Program-made: the position numbers and the translations under genes | Notes under the pieces: generated by a model | Told to the model about the DNA's origin: nothing | Seen by the model: the letters and a program-made list of their open reading frames with translations, nothing else | Database searches by the model: none | Part shown: in pieces, positions 9,276-19,041 of the stretch | How positions within the stretch are numbered: the stretch's first letter is position 1 | Layout of the letters: every line of letters starts with the position of its first letter | DNA from: Streptomyces chattanoogensis | GTDB taxonomy: Bacteria; Actinomycetota; Actinomycetes; Streptomycetales; Streptomycetaceae | NCBI RefSeq assembly: GCF_001294335.1 | Contig: NZ_LGKG01000148.1 | Span: 118,551 to 182,550, forward strand | Direction of reading: 5' to 3' | DNA: 64,000 bases

Positions 9276-9947
9276 CTACTGCGCGCCGGGACGCACCAGC
9301 CCGCTCTCGTACGCGTACACCGCCGCCTGCACCCGGTCCCGCAGCCCCAGCTTCGTCAGCACATGGCCCACATGCGTCTTGACCGTCGTCTCGCTGACGA
9401 ACAGATCCGCGGCGATCTCGGCGTTCGACAGCCCGCGCGCCACCAGCTTGAGCACCTCCACCTCGCGCTCGGTGAGGGTGTGCAGGGTGTCCGGCACCGC
9501 CTCCTCGCCCGACGGCAGATGATTGGCGTACTTGTCCAGCAGCCGGCGCGTGATGCTCGGCGCCAGCATCGCCTCGCCCGCGGCCACCACCCGGATCGCC
9601 TGCACCAGCTCATTGGCCGGCGCATCCTTCAGCAGAAAGCCACTGGCCCCGGCCCGCAGCGCCTCGACCACATACTCGTCCAGGTCGAAAGTGGTCAGCA
9701 CCAGCACCTTCGCCGGGCCGTCCTTCGCCGGACCGGTGATCTGCCGGGTCGCCTCGACACCGTCCATCCGGGGCATCCGGATGTCCATCAGCACCACATC
9801 GGGCTGCAGCGCCCGTACCTGCTCCAGTGCCTGCAGACCGTCACCGGCCTCCCCGACGACCGCCAGATCCTGCTCGGCCTCCAGGATCATCCGGAATCCC
9901 GTGCGCAGCAGGGGCTGGTCGTCGACCAGCAGGACGCGGATAGCCAC
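9276..9947 (-). CDS. LuxR/NarL-family response regulator (orphan)
   Basis: A 223-residue two-domain regulator. The receiver domain has the acidic pair VDDQ (Asp9-Asp10), phospho-acceptor Asp55 in VVLMDIRMPRMDG, and the conserved Lys in GFLLKDAP. The C-terminal HTH (about residues 155-215) contains LTEREVEVLKLVARGLSNAEIA and SETTVKTHVGHVLTKL. The GTG at 9947 has AAGGAG seven bases upstream, which is why it is preferred to in-frame codons up to 9998. No histidine kinase gene is adjacent. It starts 13 nt after the RecB-like gene stop, so the two are probably cotranscribed. Confidence 0.93.
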   Translation of the reverse strand: MAIRVLLVDDQPLLRTGFRMILEAEQDLAVVGEAGDGLQALEQVRALQPDVVLMDIRMPRMDGVEATRQITGPAKDGPAKVLVLTTFDLDEYVVEALRAGASGFLLKDAPANELVQAIRVVAAGEAMLAPSITRRLLDKYANHLPSGEEAVPDTLHTLTEREVEVLKLVARGLSNAEIAADLFVSETTVKTHVGHVLTKLGLRDRVQAAVYAYESGLVRPGAQ

Positions 9948-9960
9948 GAGGTCTCCTTCG

Positions 9961-10941
9961 TTAGATCGTCCCCATTCTGCCCTGCTCCCCGCCCTCACCC
10001 GCCGCCGGGCGGACCGCCAGGGGATACACCGGGGGAGTACCGCCGAATTCCGGACAGTGCGCCTGGTGGTCGCACCAGCCGCACAGCTTGGTCGGCCGCG
10101 GCCGCCAGTCCCCGGTCCGCGTCGCCAGCTGGATCGCCTCCCACAGCGCCAGCAACTTCCGCTCCACGCCCCGCAGATCGGCCTCGGTCGGGTCGTACGT
10201 CACCAGATCGCCGCTGCCCAGATACACCAGCTGCAGCCGCCGCGGCACCGTACCGCTGCGCCGCCACATCACCAGCGCATAGAACTTCATCTGGAACAGC
10301 GCACCCTCGGCGAACTGCGGCCGCGGCGCCTTGCCGGTCTTGTAGTCCACGATCCGCACCTCGCCCGTCGGCGCGATGTCGACCCGGTCGACGAACCCCC
10401 GCAGCTGCAGCCCGGACTCCAGCACCGTCTCCACATACAGCTCGCGCTCGGCCGGCTCCAGCCGCGTCGGGTCCTCCAGCGAGAACCACCGCTCCACCAG
10501 GGCCTCGGCCTCCGCCAGCCAGACCGCCAGCCGCTCGCCGTCCGCACCGCCTGCGCCGTCGGTGAACAGCTCCGCCAGCTCCGGCCGCTTGGCCAGCAGC
10601 TTCTCCCACTCGCCCGGCACCATCGCCCGCGCGCCCGGAGCCGTACGCTCCGCCGCCGGCGCGTCGAAGAGCCGCTCCAGCACCGCATGCACGACCGTGC
10701 CCCGGGTCGCCGCCGCGCTCGGCTTCTCCGGCAGCTTGTCGATCACCCGGAAGCGGTACAGCAGCGGGCACTGCATGAAATCGCTCGCCCGCGACGGCGA
10801 CAGCGCCACCGGCGGCTGCGCCCCGCCCGCCGCCCGCTCGCCCTCCGGCGCCATGCGCTGGGCCCCGGGCCCGCCCGTGGCCGGCTGCCCGCCCTGCCCG
10901 CCCTGCGTGGCCGCCCCGGCCCTCTCGGTGCTCGTTCCCAT
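9961..10941 (-). CDS. RecB-family exonuclease with predicted iron-sulfur staple
   Basis: A 326-residue PD-(D/E)XK nuclease of the stand-alone RecB/Cas4-like type. Catalytic elements are the Asp in GFVDRVDI and VRIVDYKTGK. A Cys near the N-terminus (FMQCPLLYRFR) and three near the C-terminus (LCGWCDHQAHC) are placed as in AddB/Cas4 enzymes that hold a [4Fe-4S] cluster. The start ATG at 10941 precedes a low-complexity Gly/Ala/Gln leader of about 45 residues, so the true start could be slightly further in. An orthologue sits beside trmI in M. tuberculosis as I recall (Rv2119 beside Rv2118c), and trmI is close here too. Confidence 0.9.
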   Translation of the reverse strand: MGTSTERAGAATQGGQGGQPATGGPGAQRMAPEGERAAGGAQPPVALSPSRASDFMQCPLLYRFRVIDKLPEKPSAAATRGTVVHAVLERLFDAPAAERTAPGARAMVPGEWEKLLAKRPELAELFTDGAGGADGERLAVWLAEAEALVERWFSLEDPTRLEPAERELYVETVLESGLQLRGFVDRVDIAPTGEVRIVDYKTGKAPRPQFAEGALFQMKFYALVMWRRSGTVPRRLQLVYLGSGDLVTYDPTEADLRGVERKLLALWEAIQLATRTGDWRPRPTKLCGWCDHQAHCPEFGGTPPVYPLAVRPAAGEGGEQGRMGTI

Positions 10942-11115
10942 GTCATCAGACCCTACGGCCCGCCACTGACAACCGCGTACGGACCGCCCAAGGCGGGCCC
11001 CGCAGCGGATACGGGCCCCGCGCTCCGCATACCATCGACGGCAGACCCCTTTGCCCTGCATGATCGGTAGATCACGCCAAGCAGACGCAAAGGCCGCATT
11101 CGACGAGGGGACGCC

Positions 11116-12471
11116 GTGGACGACAGCGGGAAGCCGCAGGACCCCCAGGAGTCCGTGCAGCACCGGCCGCCCGAGCCGCCCGAGCCGCCCAAGGACGCCG
11201 AAGAACGCAAGGAAGCCGCCGCGCCCCGGGACGGGGACGCCGCGGCGGCCGAAGAACCTGGGGACGGCGGGCCGACGGACACCGTCGGCGGACCGAGGGG
11301 CCCCAAGGCGCCGGACGGCAAGAAGGGCGGCGGCATCCTGATGGGCCGCCCCTTCGGCGTGCCGGTCTACGTCGCCCCCAGCTGGTTCGTCGTCGCGGCC
11401 CTGATCACCTGGGTCTTCGGCGGCCAGCTCGAGCGCGTGCTGCCCGAGCTCGGCGTCGCCCGCTACCTCGTCTCCCTCTTCTTCGCGGTCGCGTTCTACG
11501 CCTCCGTGCTCGTCCACGAGCTGGCCCACACCATCGCCGCGCTCCGCTTCAAGCTCCCCGTACGCCGCATCCAGCTGCAGTTCTTCGGCGGCGTCTCGGA
11601 GATCGAGAAGGAGACCGAGACCCCCGGCCGGGAATTCGTCCTGGCCTTCGTCGGCCCGCTGCTCTCCCTCGTCCTCGCCGGCATCTTCTACCTCGGCATG
11701 CAGCTGGTCGAACCCGCCACCGTCCCCGGCGTCCTGCTCGCCGGCCTGATGATCTCCAACCTCATCGTCGCGGTCTTCAACCTGCTGCCCGGCCTCCCCC
11801 TGGACGGCGGCCGGATGCTGCGCGCCGTCGTCTGGAAGATCACCGGCAGGCCCATGACCGGCACCGTCGCCGCCGCCTGGGTCGGCCGCGCACTCGCCGT
11901 CACCGTCCTCATCGGCCTTCCGCTGCTCACCCACACCGGCGCCCTCGGCACCACCCCCGAAGAGCTCGGCGGCGCCGACTCGCTCACCGACGCCCTGCTC
12001 GCCGCGATCCTCGCCGCGATCATCTGGACCGGCGCCGGCAACAGCCTGCGCATGGCCCGGCTGCGCGAACGCCTCCCCGACCTCACCGCCCGCATCCTCA
12101 CCCGCCGCGCCGTCCCCGTCGAGACCGACACCCCGCTCTCCGAGGCGCTGCGCCGCGCCAACGAAGCCGGCGCCCGCGCCCTCGTCGTCGTCGACCGCCA
12201 GGGCAACCCCACCGCCCTCGTCCGCGAGGCCGCCATCGTCGGCGTCCCCGACCACCGCCGCCCCTGGGTCGCCGTGGGCACCCTCGCCCAGGACCTCAGG
12301 GACGGCATGCGCGTCTCCGCCGAACTCGCCGGCGAAGACCTCCTGGAATACCTGCGCGCCACCCCCGCCACGGAATACCTCGTCGTCGAGGAAACCGGCG
12401 AGATCTACGGCGTCCTCTCGACGGCCGACGTGGAACGGGCCTTCGTGTCGGCGATGGCCCGGCGGTCCTGA
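11116..12471 (+). CDS. Site-2-protease-type membrane metalloprotease (M50) with CBS domains
   Basis: A 451-residue protein: a disordered acidic/proline N-terminal tail of about 70 residues, then an S2P membrane core with the zinc motif HELAH (His134-Glu135...His138) and the third ligand Asp230 in NLLPGLPLDGGRM, and a C-terminal pair of CBS motifs (about 340-450). Such enzymes cut substrates inside the membrane, often anti-sigma factors; the CBS region usually senses adenosine nucleotides. The GTG at 11116 follows AGGGGAC. It is divergent from the RecB-like gene and upstream of trmI. Substrate unknown. Confidence 0.92.
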   Translation: MDDSGKPQDPQESVQHRPPEPPEPPKDAEERKEAAAPRDGDAAAAEEPGDGGPTDTVGGPRGPKAPDGKKGGGILMGRPFGVPVYVAPSWFVVAALITWVFGGQLERVLPELGVARYLVSLFFAVAFYASVLVHELAHTIAALRFKLPVRRIQLQFFGGVSEIEKETETPGREFVLAFVGPLLSLVLAGIFYLGMQLVEPATVPGVLLAGLMISNLIVAVFNLLPGLPLDGGRMLRAVVWKITGRPMTGTVAAAWVGRALAVTVLIGLPLLTHTGALGTTPEELGGADSLTDALLAAILAAIIWTGAGNSLRMARLRERLPDLTARILTRRAVPVETDTPLSEALRRANEAGARALVVVDRQGNPTALVREAAIVGVPDHRRPWVAVGTLAQDLRDGMRVSAELAGEDLLEYLRATPATEYLVVEETGEIYGVLSTADVERAFVSAMARRS

Positions 12472-12716
12472 ACGGCGGCCTGCGCGCGGGCGCTGCGCGC
12501 GGGCGGGGCACGGGCGTGCCGCGGGTGCCGCGCGGGCTTCGCGTCCGGTACCTCTGGGTAGCCCCCAGCCGGGGGGACGAGCGCGTTCGAACGGCCAGAT
12601 GGAGCCCGGCCACGCCACGGACGCACCGCCCCCGAACCGCCGCCCGGACCACCCCCGCGGCGCCCCCGGCCCGCCCACTGGTCCGCCCCGCCCCGATCGG
12701 CCGGTAGGCTGGTCAC

Positions 12717-13724
12717 ATGTCCGAACCGACCGGTGCCGCCCGCCGTCGCGGGCCCTTCAAGGTCGGGGACCAGGTCCAGCTCACCGACCCCAAGGGACGC
12801 CACTACACCTTCACGCTCGAAGAGGGAAAAAGCTTCCACACCCACAAGGGAGCCTTCCCCCACGACGAGCTGATCGGTGCTCCCGAGGGCAGTGTTGTCC
12901 GTACCACCGGGAACGTCGCCTACCTCGCGCTGCGCCCGCTGCTCCCCGACTACGTCCTGTCCATGCCCCGCGGTGCCGCCGTGGTCTACCCCAAGGACGC
13001 GGGGCAGATCCTGGCGATGGCCGACATCTTCCCCGGCGCCCGCGTCGTCGAGGCCGGTGTGGGCTCCGGCTCGCTCAGCAGCTTCCTGCTGCGCGCCATC
13101 GGCGACGACGGCATGCTGCACTCCTACGAGCGCCGCGCCGACTTCGCCGAGATCGCCACGCAGAACGTCGAGCGCTATTTCGGCGGTCCGCACCCCGCAT
13201 GGACGCTCACCGTCGGTGACCTCCAGGACAACCTCTCCGACACCGACGTCGACCGCGTCATCCTCGACATGCTCGCCCCCTGGGAGTGCCTGGAGGCCGT
13301 CTCCAAGGCCCTGGTCCCCGGCGGCATCCTCTGCGCCTACGTCGCCACGACCACGCAGCTGGCCCGCACCGTCGAGGCGATCCGCGAGCACGGCACCTTC
13401 AACGAGCCGTCGGCCTGGGAAACCATGGTCCGCACCTGGCACGTCGAGGGCCTCGCCGTCCGCCCCGACCACCGCATGATCGGCCACACCGGCTTCCTCC
13501 TCACCGCCCGCCGCCTGGCGGACGGCGTCGAGCCGCCGCTGCGCCGGCGCCGGCCCGCCAAGGGCGCTTACGGCGAGGACTACACCGGGCCGGGCGGGCG
13601 GGAGAAGGCTGCGCCGGGCGGGCGGGAGAAGGCTGCGCCGGGCGGGCGGGAGAAGGCTGCGCCGGGCGAGAAGGCCGGGGACCCGGCATCCGGCGCCGCC
13701 GACGACGCGACCGCACAGGACTGA
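12717..13724 (+). CDS. trmI: tRNA (adenine(58)-N1)-methyltransferase TrmI
   Basis: A 335-residue SAM-dependent enzyme that makes m1A58 in the T-loop of tRNA. The N-terminal small domain (GPFKVGDQVQLTDPKGRHYTF...) precedes a Rossmann methyltransferase with the SAM loop VVEAGVGSGSLSSFLL and the active-site region VILDMLAPWECLEAV. The family normally ends around residue 280; here a hydrophilic tail of about 55 residues follows, containing three identical PGGREKAA repeats encoded by a 24-bp DNA repeat. ATG at 12717. The adjacent RecB-like and proteasome genes agree with actinobacterial synteny. Confidence 0.95.
   Translation: MSEPTGAARRRGPFKVGDQVQLTDPKGRHYTFTLEEGKSFHTHKGAFPHDELIGAPEGSVVRTTGNVAYLALRPLLPDYVLSMPRGAAVVYPKDAGQILAMADIFPGARVVEAGVGSGSLSSFLLRAIGDDGMLHSYERRADFAEIATQNVERYFGGPHPAWTLTVGDLQDNLSDTDVDRVILDMLAPWECLEAVSKALVPGGILCAYVATTTQLARTVEAIREHGTFNEPSAWETMVRTWHVEGLAVRPDHRMIGHTGFLLTARRLADGVEPPLRRRRPAKGAYGEDYTGPGGREKAAPGGREKAAPGGREKAAPGEKAGDPASGAADDATAQD
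13590..13661 (+). repeat. Three perfect 24-bp tandem repeats inside trmI
   Basis: Units begin at 13590, 13614 and 13638 with a degenerate fourth from 13662. Each is identical and multiples of 24 preserve the frame, so copy-number change would only lengthen or shorten the TrmI tail by eight residues. Confidence 0.93.
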
Positions 13725-13731
13725 CCCTCCC

Positions 13732-13748
13732 GGACCGGCCTCCGGTCC
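13732..13748 (+). terminator. Possible weak terminator after trmI
   Basis: GGACCGG-CCT-CCGGTCC forms a 7-bp stem with a 3-nt loop eight bases past the trmI stop. It is short and lacks a T-run. Confidence 0.35.
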
Positions 13749-13976
13749 CCTCACCGAACCACCGGGCGCCGCCGACGAGTTCCCCCAGGGGAGCCGCCGG
13801 CGGCGCCTTCTCGTCGGACTCCCCGCCCAGCACTCCGTTGCACCCCGCCGTTCACGTTTGCGCCCACCGCGTGATCGGAGCGTAAAACTCCGCTCCCGCT
13901 GGTTCCGCGCCGCCACCTCCTGTGGAACGATGCTGGGCACTCCCACCGCCACAGCTCTTCACAGGAGTTACCCCGC

Positions 13977-14591
13977 GTGCAGCCCTTGGCAGGCCAGGAC
14001 CTTCTGCATACCCAGCCCCACCCCATGCACTGGCTCGCCACGGCCACCGCGGTCTCGGCGGTCGTGGCGCTCGCGTCCGTGATCCAGCCCCCGGATGCCA
14101 CTGCCACCACCGCGCACGGCGCGAAATCCGGCCGCCACACCATGGCCGCCCCCGGCTCGGCTGCTTCCGCCCTGGCCGCCCCCGATCCGGCCAAGGTCAC
14201 GTTTCCCGTCAACTGCGGGCCCAACCGCCTCGACGTGGTGAAGAAGACCTCCGGTGACCTCGACGGCGACGGCACCACCGAGACCATCGCGGTGGTCCGC
14301 TGCCATTCCGTGACCGGAACCCCGCCCAGCGGTGTCTTCGTCCTGGCCCGGCAGTCCGACCCGCAGGCCGCTCCTCGCGTCGTGGCGACCCTTCTCGCGC
14401 CCTCCCAGAAGCTCAGCGTCCAGGACTTCGCCCTCCAGGGCCGCGAGATCTCAGCGACGCTCCTGGGCTACTCCACGTTCGACGTCCCGCGCTGCTGCCC
14501 CGACGTCCGCAAGAGCGCCAAGTGGCAGTGGAGCGACGGGAAGTTCATCCAGAGCGAAGTTCCCGCCGGGACGAGCACAGCCGGTGTCTGA
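13977..14591 (+). CDS. Secreted protein of unknown function
   Basis: A 204-residue product starting at GTG 13977 (AGGAG ten bases upstream). Residues 17-35 form a hydrophobic signal-like segment (MHWLATATAVSAVVALASV), followed by an Ala/Thr-rich stretch and a compact domain from about residue 70 (VTFPVNCGPNRLDVVKKTSGDLDGDGTTETIAVVRC). The DLDGDGTTET string looks like an EF-hand/FG-GAP type calcium loop. Two Cys pairs could form disulfides outside the cell. I do not recognise the family. It converges on the ferredoxin gene. Confidence 0.8.
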   Translation: MQPLAGQDLLHTQPHPMHWLATATAVSAVVALASVIQPPDATATTAHGAKSGRHTMAAPGSAASALAAPDPAKVTFPVNCGPNRLDVVKKTSGDLDGDGTTETIAVVRCHSVTGTPPSGVFVLARQSDPQAAPRVVATLLAPSQKLSVQDFALQGREISATLLGYSTFDVPRCCPDVRKSAKWQWSDGKFIQSEVPAGTSTAGV

Positions 14592-14726
14592 TCCGTCACA
14601 TGATGTGCGCGTCGGCGGGGGATTCCCTACGCTCCGTCTACGCCCCGTCCCCGATTCGTCTACACCGCGTTATGGCCGGCGCCTGACCGGTGGGCCGGGG
14701 CCGTGCGGCCCGGGGCCGGGCACGTC

Positions 14727-15023
14727 CTAGTCCGCGTCCGGCCCGTAGACCTCGACCCGGTCCGTGACCCGGCGCACATGAATACAGTCCCCGGGGCACT
14801 CCTTGGCCGAGTCCCGGACATCGTTGAGCAGCGTCAGCGGGACGGGCGTTGTGGCCCCCTTGTCCTGCAGCAGCTCGTCGTCCGCGCTCTTGACATAGGC
14901 CAGCCCGTCGATATCGAGCTCGAAGACCTCGGGCGCGTACTGCACGCAGATCCCGTCGCCCGTGCACAGGTCCTGGTCGATCCAGACTTCGAGCTCTGGA
15001 GAGGCTTCATCCTGCGCGGTCAT
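14727..15023 (-). CDS. Small single-cluster ferredoxin
   Basis: A 98-residue acidic electron carrier. The cluster ligands are CTGDGIC (Cys-x5-Cys) near residue 20 and CPGDC near residue 80; the spacing fits a [3Fe-4S] or [4Fe-4S] monocluster ferredoxin of the type that feeds cytochromes P450, although no P450 is nearby. The region between is typical (APEVFELDIDGLAYV). The ATG at 15023 follows AGGCGAG. It is divergent from arc across about 250 bp and convergent with the secreted protein gene. Its partner enzyme is unknown. Confidence 0.9.
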   Translation of the reverse strand: MTAQDEASPELEVWIDQDLCTGDGICVQYAPEVFELDIDGLAYVKSADDELLQDKGATTPVPLTLLNDVRDSAKECPGDCIHVRRVTDRVEVYGPDAD

Positions 15024-15208
15024 CTCGCCTGCCGTTCCTGCGTACGTGAACCGTTTTTGTCTAAGTGGCGCCAGCCCTGACGGGTGTTGACCGACTCGAC
15101 GATACAACCGCTCGCTTTCCGATGTTGTTGGGTGGGTATTCCCTTGGCGTGAGGACGTGCGCAAGGGTGAAGATCGGACACGCCCCGACAGTCTTTTCGA
15201 TCTAGGGG

Positions 15209-15236
15209 TTTCAACCTGCACCGGCCCAGGTAGGGT
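15209..15236 (+). promoter_or_regulatory. Candidate promoter of arc
   Basis: TTTCAA (15209-15214) and TAGGGT (15231-15236) are separated by 16 bp, resembling the streptomycete vegetative pattern with a good -10 and a weak -35. It lies about 37 nt upstream of the arc start. Confidence 0.45.
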
Positions 15237-15272
15237 CAGGAAGCGTCCAGCTCCTTGGAGGAGGTGAGGACC

Positions 15273-17039
15273 GTGGCAGCCCACGACGACGACATCAACC
15301 GCGGCATCCGGCCGGGGCGAGGGTCTGAAGATCCTGCCGGCCAGGTTGCCTATCTCGAGCAGGAGATCGCCGTCCTGCGACGTAAGCTCGCCGACTCTCC
15401 GCGGCACACGAGGATTCTCGAAGAGCGGATCGTCGAGCTGCAGACCAACCTGGCCGGCGTTTCCGCGCAGAACGAGCGACTCGCCAATACTCTCCGCGAG
15501 GCCCGCGACCAGATCGTCGCGCTCAAGGAGGAAGTCGACCGGCTCGCACAGCCCCCGGCCGGCTTCGGTGTCTTCCTGCAGACGAACGAGGACGGCACGG
15601 CCGACATTTTCACCGGAGGCAGAAAACTCCGGGTCAATGTCAGCCCCAGCGTGGAGCTCGACGACCTCCGGCGCGGCCAGGAGGTCATGCTCAACGAAGC
15701 GCTCAATGTGGTCGAAGCCATGGAGTTCGAGAGCGCCGGCGACATCGTCACCCTCAAGGAAATCCTCGAGGACGGCGAGCGCGCGCTGGTGATCGGGCAC
15801 ACCGACGAGGAGCGGGTGGTGCGGCTCGCCGAGCCGCTGCTGGACATCACCATCCGCCCCGGCGACGCCCTGCTGCTCGAGCCCCGCTCCGGCTACGTCT
15901 ACGAAGTCATCCCGAAGAGCGAGGTCGAGGAACTCGTCCTCGAAGAGGTCCCGGACATCGACTACACCAAGATCGGCGGTCTGGGCGGCCAGATCGAACT
16001 GATCCGGGACGCGGTCGAGCTCCCCTACCTCTACCCCGACCTCTTCAAGGAGCACGAACTGCGCCCGCCCAAGGGCGTCTTGCTCTACGGCCCGCCCGGC
16101 TGCGGCAAGACACTCATCGCCAAGGCGGTCGCCAACTCCCTTGCCAAGAAGGTCGCCGAGGTGACCGGGCAGCCCGCGGGGAAGAGCTTCTTCCTCAACA
16201 TCAAGGGTCCCGAGCTGCTCAACAAGTACGTCGGCGAGACCGAGCGGCACATCCGGCTGGTCTTCCAGCGGGCCAGGGAGAAGGCCAGCGAGGGCACCCC
16301 CGTCATCGTCTTCTTCGACGAGATGGACTCCCTCTTCCGCACCCGGGGATCCGGCGTCAGCTCGGACGTGGAGAACACCATCGTCCCGCAGCTGCTCTCC
16401 GAGATCGACGGCGTGGAGGGCCTCGAGAACGTCATCGTGATCGGCGCCTCGAACCGCGAGGACATGATCGACCCGGCGATCCTGCGCCCCGGCCGCCTCG
16501 ATGTGAAGATCAAGATCGAGCGTCCGGACGCGGAGGCCGCCAAGGACATCTTCTCGAAGTACCTCACCGAGAATCTCCCGCTGCACGCCGATGATCTCGC
16601 CGAGCACGGCGATTCCCGCAGGGCCGCGGTCAGCGCGATGATCCAGTCGGTCGTCGAGCAGATGTACGCGGAATCCGAGGAAAATCGATTCCTGGAGGTC
16701 ACCTATGCGAATGGTGACAAGGAAGTCCTTTACTTCAAGGATTTCAACTCCGGAGCGATGATCGAAAACATCGTCGGACGTGCGAAGAAGATGGCCATCA
16801 AGGCCTTCCTCGAGCACAATCAAAAGGGTCTGCGGGTCTCCCATCTCCTCCAGGCTTGCGTGGACGAGTTCAAGGAGAACGAAGACCTGCCGAACACCAC
16901 CAACCCGGACGACTGGGCCCGGATCTCCGGCAAGAAGGGCGAGCGGATCGTCTACATCCGTACGCTGGTGACCGGAAAGCAGGGCGCCGACACCGGCCGC
17001 TCCATCGACACGGTGGCGAATACCGGCCAATACCTGTAA
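15273..17039 (+). CDS. arc: Proteasome-activating AAA ATPase (Arc/Mpa)
   Basis: A 588-residue hexameric ATPase that binds the coiled coil of Pup, unfolds pupylated proteins and feeds them into the 20S core. Visible parts: N-terminal coiled coil (about residues 22-92) that captures Pup, tandem OB domains (about 95-225), AAA module with Walker A GPPGCGKT (273-280), Walker [10 protein letters not shown] and sensor/arginine region, and the C-terminal QYL, the tail that docks on the core particle. The GTG at 15273 is used because GGAGGAGG ends eight bases upstream and the length matches known Streptomyces Arc. It is followed by a terminator, so it is probably a separate unit from dop. Confidence 0.96.
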   Translation: MAAHDDDINRGIRPGRGSEDPAGQVAYLEQEIAVLRRKLADSPRHTRILEERIVELQTNLAGVSAQNERLANTLREARDQIVALKEEVDRLAQPPAGFGVFLQTNEDGTADIFTGGRKLRVNVSPSVELDDLRRGQEVMLNEALNVVEAMEFESAGDIVTLKEILEDGERALVIGHTDEERVVRLAEPLLDITIRPGDALLLEPRSGYVYEVIPKSEVEELVLEEVPDIDYTKIGGLGGQIELIRDAVELPYLYPDLFKEHELRPPKGVLLYGPPGCGKTLIAKAVANSLAKKVAEVTGQPAGKSFFLNIKGPELLNKYVGETERHIRLVFQRAREKASEGTPVIVFFDEMDSLFRTRGSGVSSDVENTIVPQLLSEIDGVEGLENVIVIGASNREDMIDPAILRPGRLDVKIKIERPDAEAAKDIFSKYLTENLPLHADDLAEHGDSRRAAVSAMIQSVVEQMYAESEENRFLEVTYANGDKEVLYFKDFNSGAMIENIVGRAKKMAIKAFLEHNQKGLRVSHLLQACVDEFKENEDLPNTTNPDDWARISGKKGERIVYIRTLVTGKQGADTGRSIDTVANTGQYL

Positions 17040-17047
17040 CACCGCAC

Positions 17048-17095
17048 TCCGGCTGCGGATGTCCTGCACGGGGCGTCCGCAGCCGGACGCTTTTC
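17048..17095 (+). terminator. Terminator between arc and dop
   Basis: A perfect 12-bp stem (TCCGGCTGCGGA at 17048-17059 with its complement at 17076-17087) is followed by CGCTTTTCC. It starts eight bases after the arc stop, so dop needs its own promoter or read-through. Confidence 0.8.
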
Positions 17096-17316
17096 CGGGC
17101 GCCGCATGGGCCGGCCCCGTCAAGAGTGCGATGGACCAGGGAAAACCGGACTGGAGCAATGACTGTAATGATCTCCCCAGCGCCGCAAAGGCGTTCTAGG
17201 CTCGTCCATACCGCCGCGTCACGCTGTGCGGGAGCGGGGAACGCACACGGACCGGAAGCGCAGCGGTACTTGAGCGCCGACCCCATCCGGGGGCGCCGCC
17301 GGGCAAGGAGGGCCGC

Positions 17317-18828
17317 ATGACCGTACGGCGAGTAATGGGGATCGAGACGGAGTACGGGATCTCCGTACCGGGCCACCCGAATGCCAATGCCATGCTCACC
17401 TCGTCCCAGGTCGTCAACGCCTACGCGGCCGCGATGCACCAGGAACGACGGGCTCGCTGGGACTTCGAGGAGGAGAACCCGCTGCGGGACGCCCGCGGCT
17501 TCGACCTCGCCCGCGAGGCCGCCGACTCCAGCCAGCTCACCGACGAGGACATCGGCCTGGCCAATGTGATCCTCACCAACGGAGCCCGGCTCTACGTCGA
17601 CCACGCCCACCCCGAATACAGCGCCCCCGAGGTCACCAACCCCCGCGATGCCGTCCTGTGGGACAAGGCCGGCGAGCGGATCATGGCCGAGGCCGCCGAG
17701 CGGGCCGCCCAGGTACCCGGCGCCCAGCCCATCCACCTCTACAAGAACAACACCGACAACAAGGGCGCCTCCTACGGCACGCACGAGAACTACCTGATGA
17801 AGCGGGAGACCCCCTTCTCGGACATCGTGCGCCATCTGACGCCGTTCTTCGTCTCCCGCCAGGTGGTCACCGGCGCCGGCCGGGTCGGCATCGGCCAGGA
17901 CGGCCACGAGCACGGCTTCCAGCTCAGCCAGCGCGCCGACTACTTCGAGGTGGAGGTCGGGCTCGAGACGACCCTCAAGCGGCCCATCATCAACACCCGC
18001 GACGAGCCCCACGCCGACGCGGAGAAATACCGCCGCCTCCACGTGATCATCGGCGACGCCAACCTCTCCGAGATCTCCACCTACCTCAAGCTCGGCACGA
18101 CATCCCTGGTCCTGTCCATGATCGAGGACGGCTTCATCGCCGTCGACCTGGCCGTCGACCAGCCCGTACGCACCCTCCACCACGTCTCCCACGACCCCAC
18201 CCTGCAACACCTGATCACGCTCCGCAGCGGCCGCACGCTCACCGCCGTACAGCTGCAGATGGAGTACTTCGAGCTGGCCCGCAAATACGTCGAGGACCGT
18301 TACGGAGCGGATGCGGACGAGCAGACCAAGGACGTCCTGACCAGGTGGGAGGACGTGCTCGGACGGCTCGAGAACGACCCGATGAGCCTGTCGGGCGAGC
18401 TGGACTGGGTCGCCAAGCGCGAGCTGATGGAGGGCTACCGCCGCCGCGACGGCCTCGACTGGGACGCGGCGCGGCTGCACCTCATCGACCTGCAGTACGC
18501 CGACGTACGCCCCGAGAAGGGCCTGTACAACCGTCTGGCGGCCCGCGGCAAGATGAAGCGCCTCCTGGACGAGCCCGATGTCCAGAGGGCCCGGCTGAAG
18601 CCCCCTGAGGACACCAGGGCCTACTTCCGTGGCCGCTGTCTGGAGCAGTACGCCGACGACGTCGCGGCCGCGTCCTGGGATTCGGTCATCTTCGACCTCC
18701 CCGGCCGTGACTCCCTGCAACGCGTCCCCACCCTGGAGCCGCTGCGCGGGACCCGTAAGCACGTCAAGGAGCTCCTGGACCGCTGCCGTACGGCGGAGGA
18801 CCTGGTCAGGACGCTTTCCGGCCGCTGA
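17317..18828 (+). CDS. dop: Pup deamidase/depupylase Dop
   Basis: A 503-residue member of the glutamine-synthetase-like PafA/Dop family. It converts the C-terminal Gln of Pup to Glu and also removes Pup from substrates. Marks: the nucleotide/metal string GIETEYG with Glu10, the Dop-specific insertion (about residues 35-80) that PafA lacks, and DHAHPE with Asp95, the position of the catalytic aspartate of mycobacterial Dop. [18 protein letters not shown] and [19 protein letters not shown] are family signatures. The ATG at 17317 follows AAGGAGG. It lies directly upstream of pup. Confidence 0.96.
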   Translation: MTVRRVMGIETEYGISVPGHPNANAMLTSSQVVNAYAAAMHQERRARWDFEEENPLRDARGFDLAREAADSSQLTDEDIGLANVILTNGARLYVDHAHPEYSAPEVTNPRDAVLWDKAGERIMAEAAERAAQVPGAQPIHLYKNNTDNKGASYGTHENYLMKRETPFSDIVRHLTPFFVSRQVVTGAGRVGIGQDGHEHGFQLSQRADYFEVEVGLETTLKRPIINTRDEPHADAEKYRRLHVIIGDANLSEISTYLKLGTTSLVLSMIEDGFIAVDLAVDQPVRTLHHVSHDPTLQHLITLRSGRTLTAVQLQMEYFELARKYVEDRYGADADEQTKDVLTRWEDVLGRLENDPMSLSGELDWVAKRELMEGYRRRDGLDWDAARLHLIDLQYADVRPEKGLYNRLAARGKMKRLLDEPDVQRARLKPPEDTRAYFRGRCLEQYADDVAAASWDSVIFDLPGRDSLQRVPTLEPLRGTRKHVKELLDRCRTAEDLVRTLSGR

Positions 18829-18986
18829 CGTGCGACGGGCCGGGGAAGGGTGCATGACAGATTCATGCCGATCGAGGGCCGATCCGGGGCTGAAACGGCC
18901 GCAGTGCGGGAATGATCTGGGGGACTCCCGGACGTTGCACCAAGTGCGGGGCCGATGTCGGACCCTGCTTGTAGGGTCGGATCTTG

Positions 18987-19016
18987 AAGGTCACATCGAG
19001 CAAGGTCACATCGAGC
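18987..19016 (+). repeat. 15-bp tandem direct repeat upstream of pup
   Basis: AAGGTCACATCGAGC occurs twice in immediate succession (18987-19001 and 19002-19016), ending 25 nt before the pup start. It could be a regulator site or leader element; no function can be assigned from sequence. Confidence 0.85.
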
Positions 19017-19041
19017 GGGCGAACCGAGCGGGGTGAGGGAC

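Noticed and set aside
13590..13661. CRISPR-like array
   Set aside because: The units are contiguous 24-bp repeats without spacers and lie in frame inside trmI.
15024..15272. Further promoter TTGACC at 15086
   Set aside because: No acceptable -10 at 16-18 bp; the TTTCAA/TAGGGT pair closer to arc fits better.
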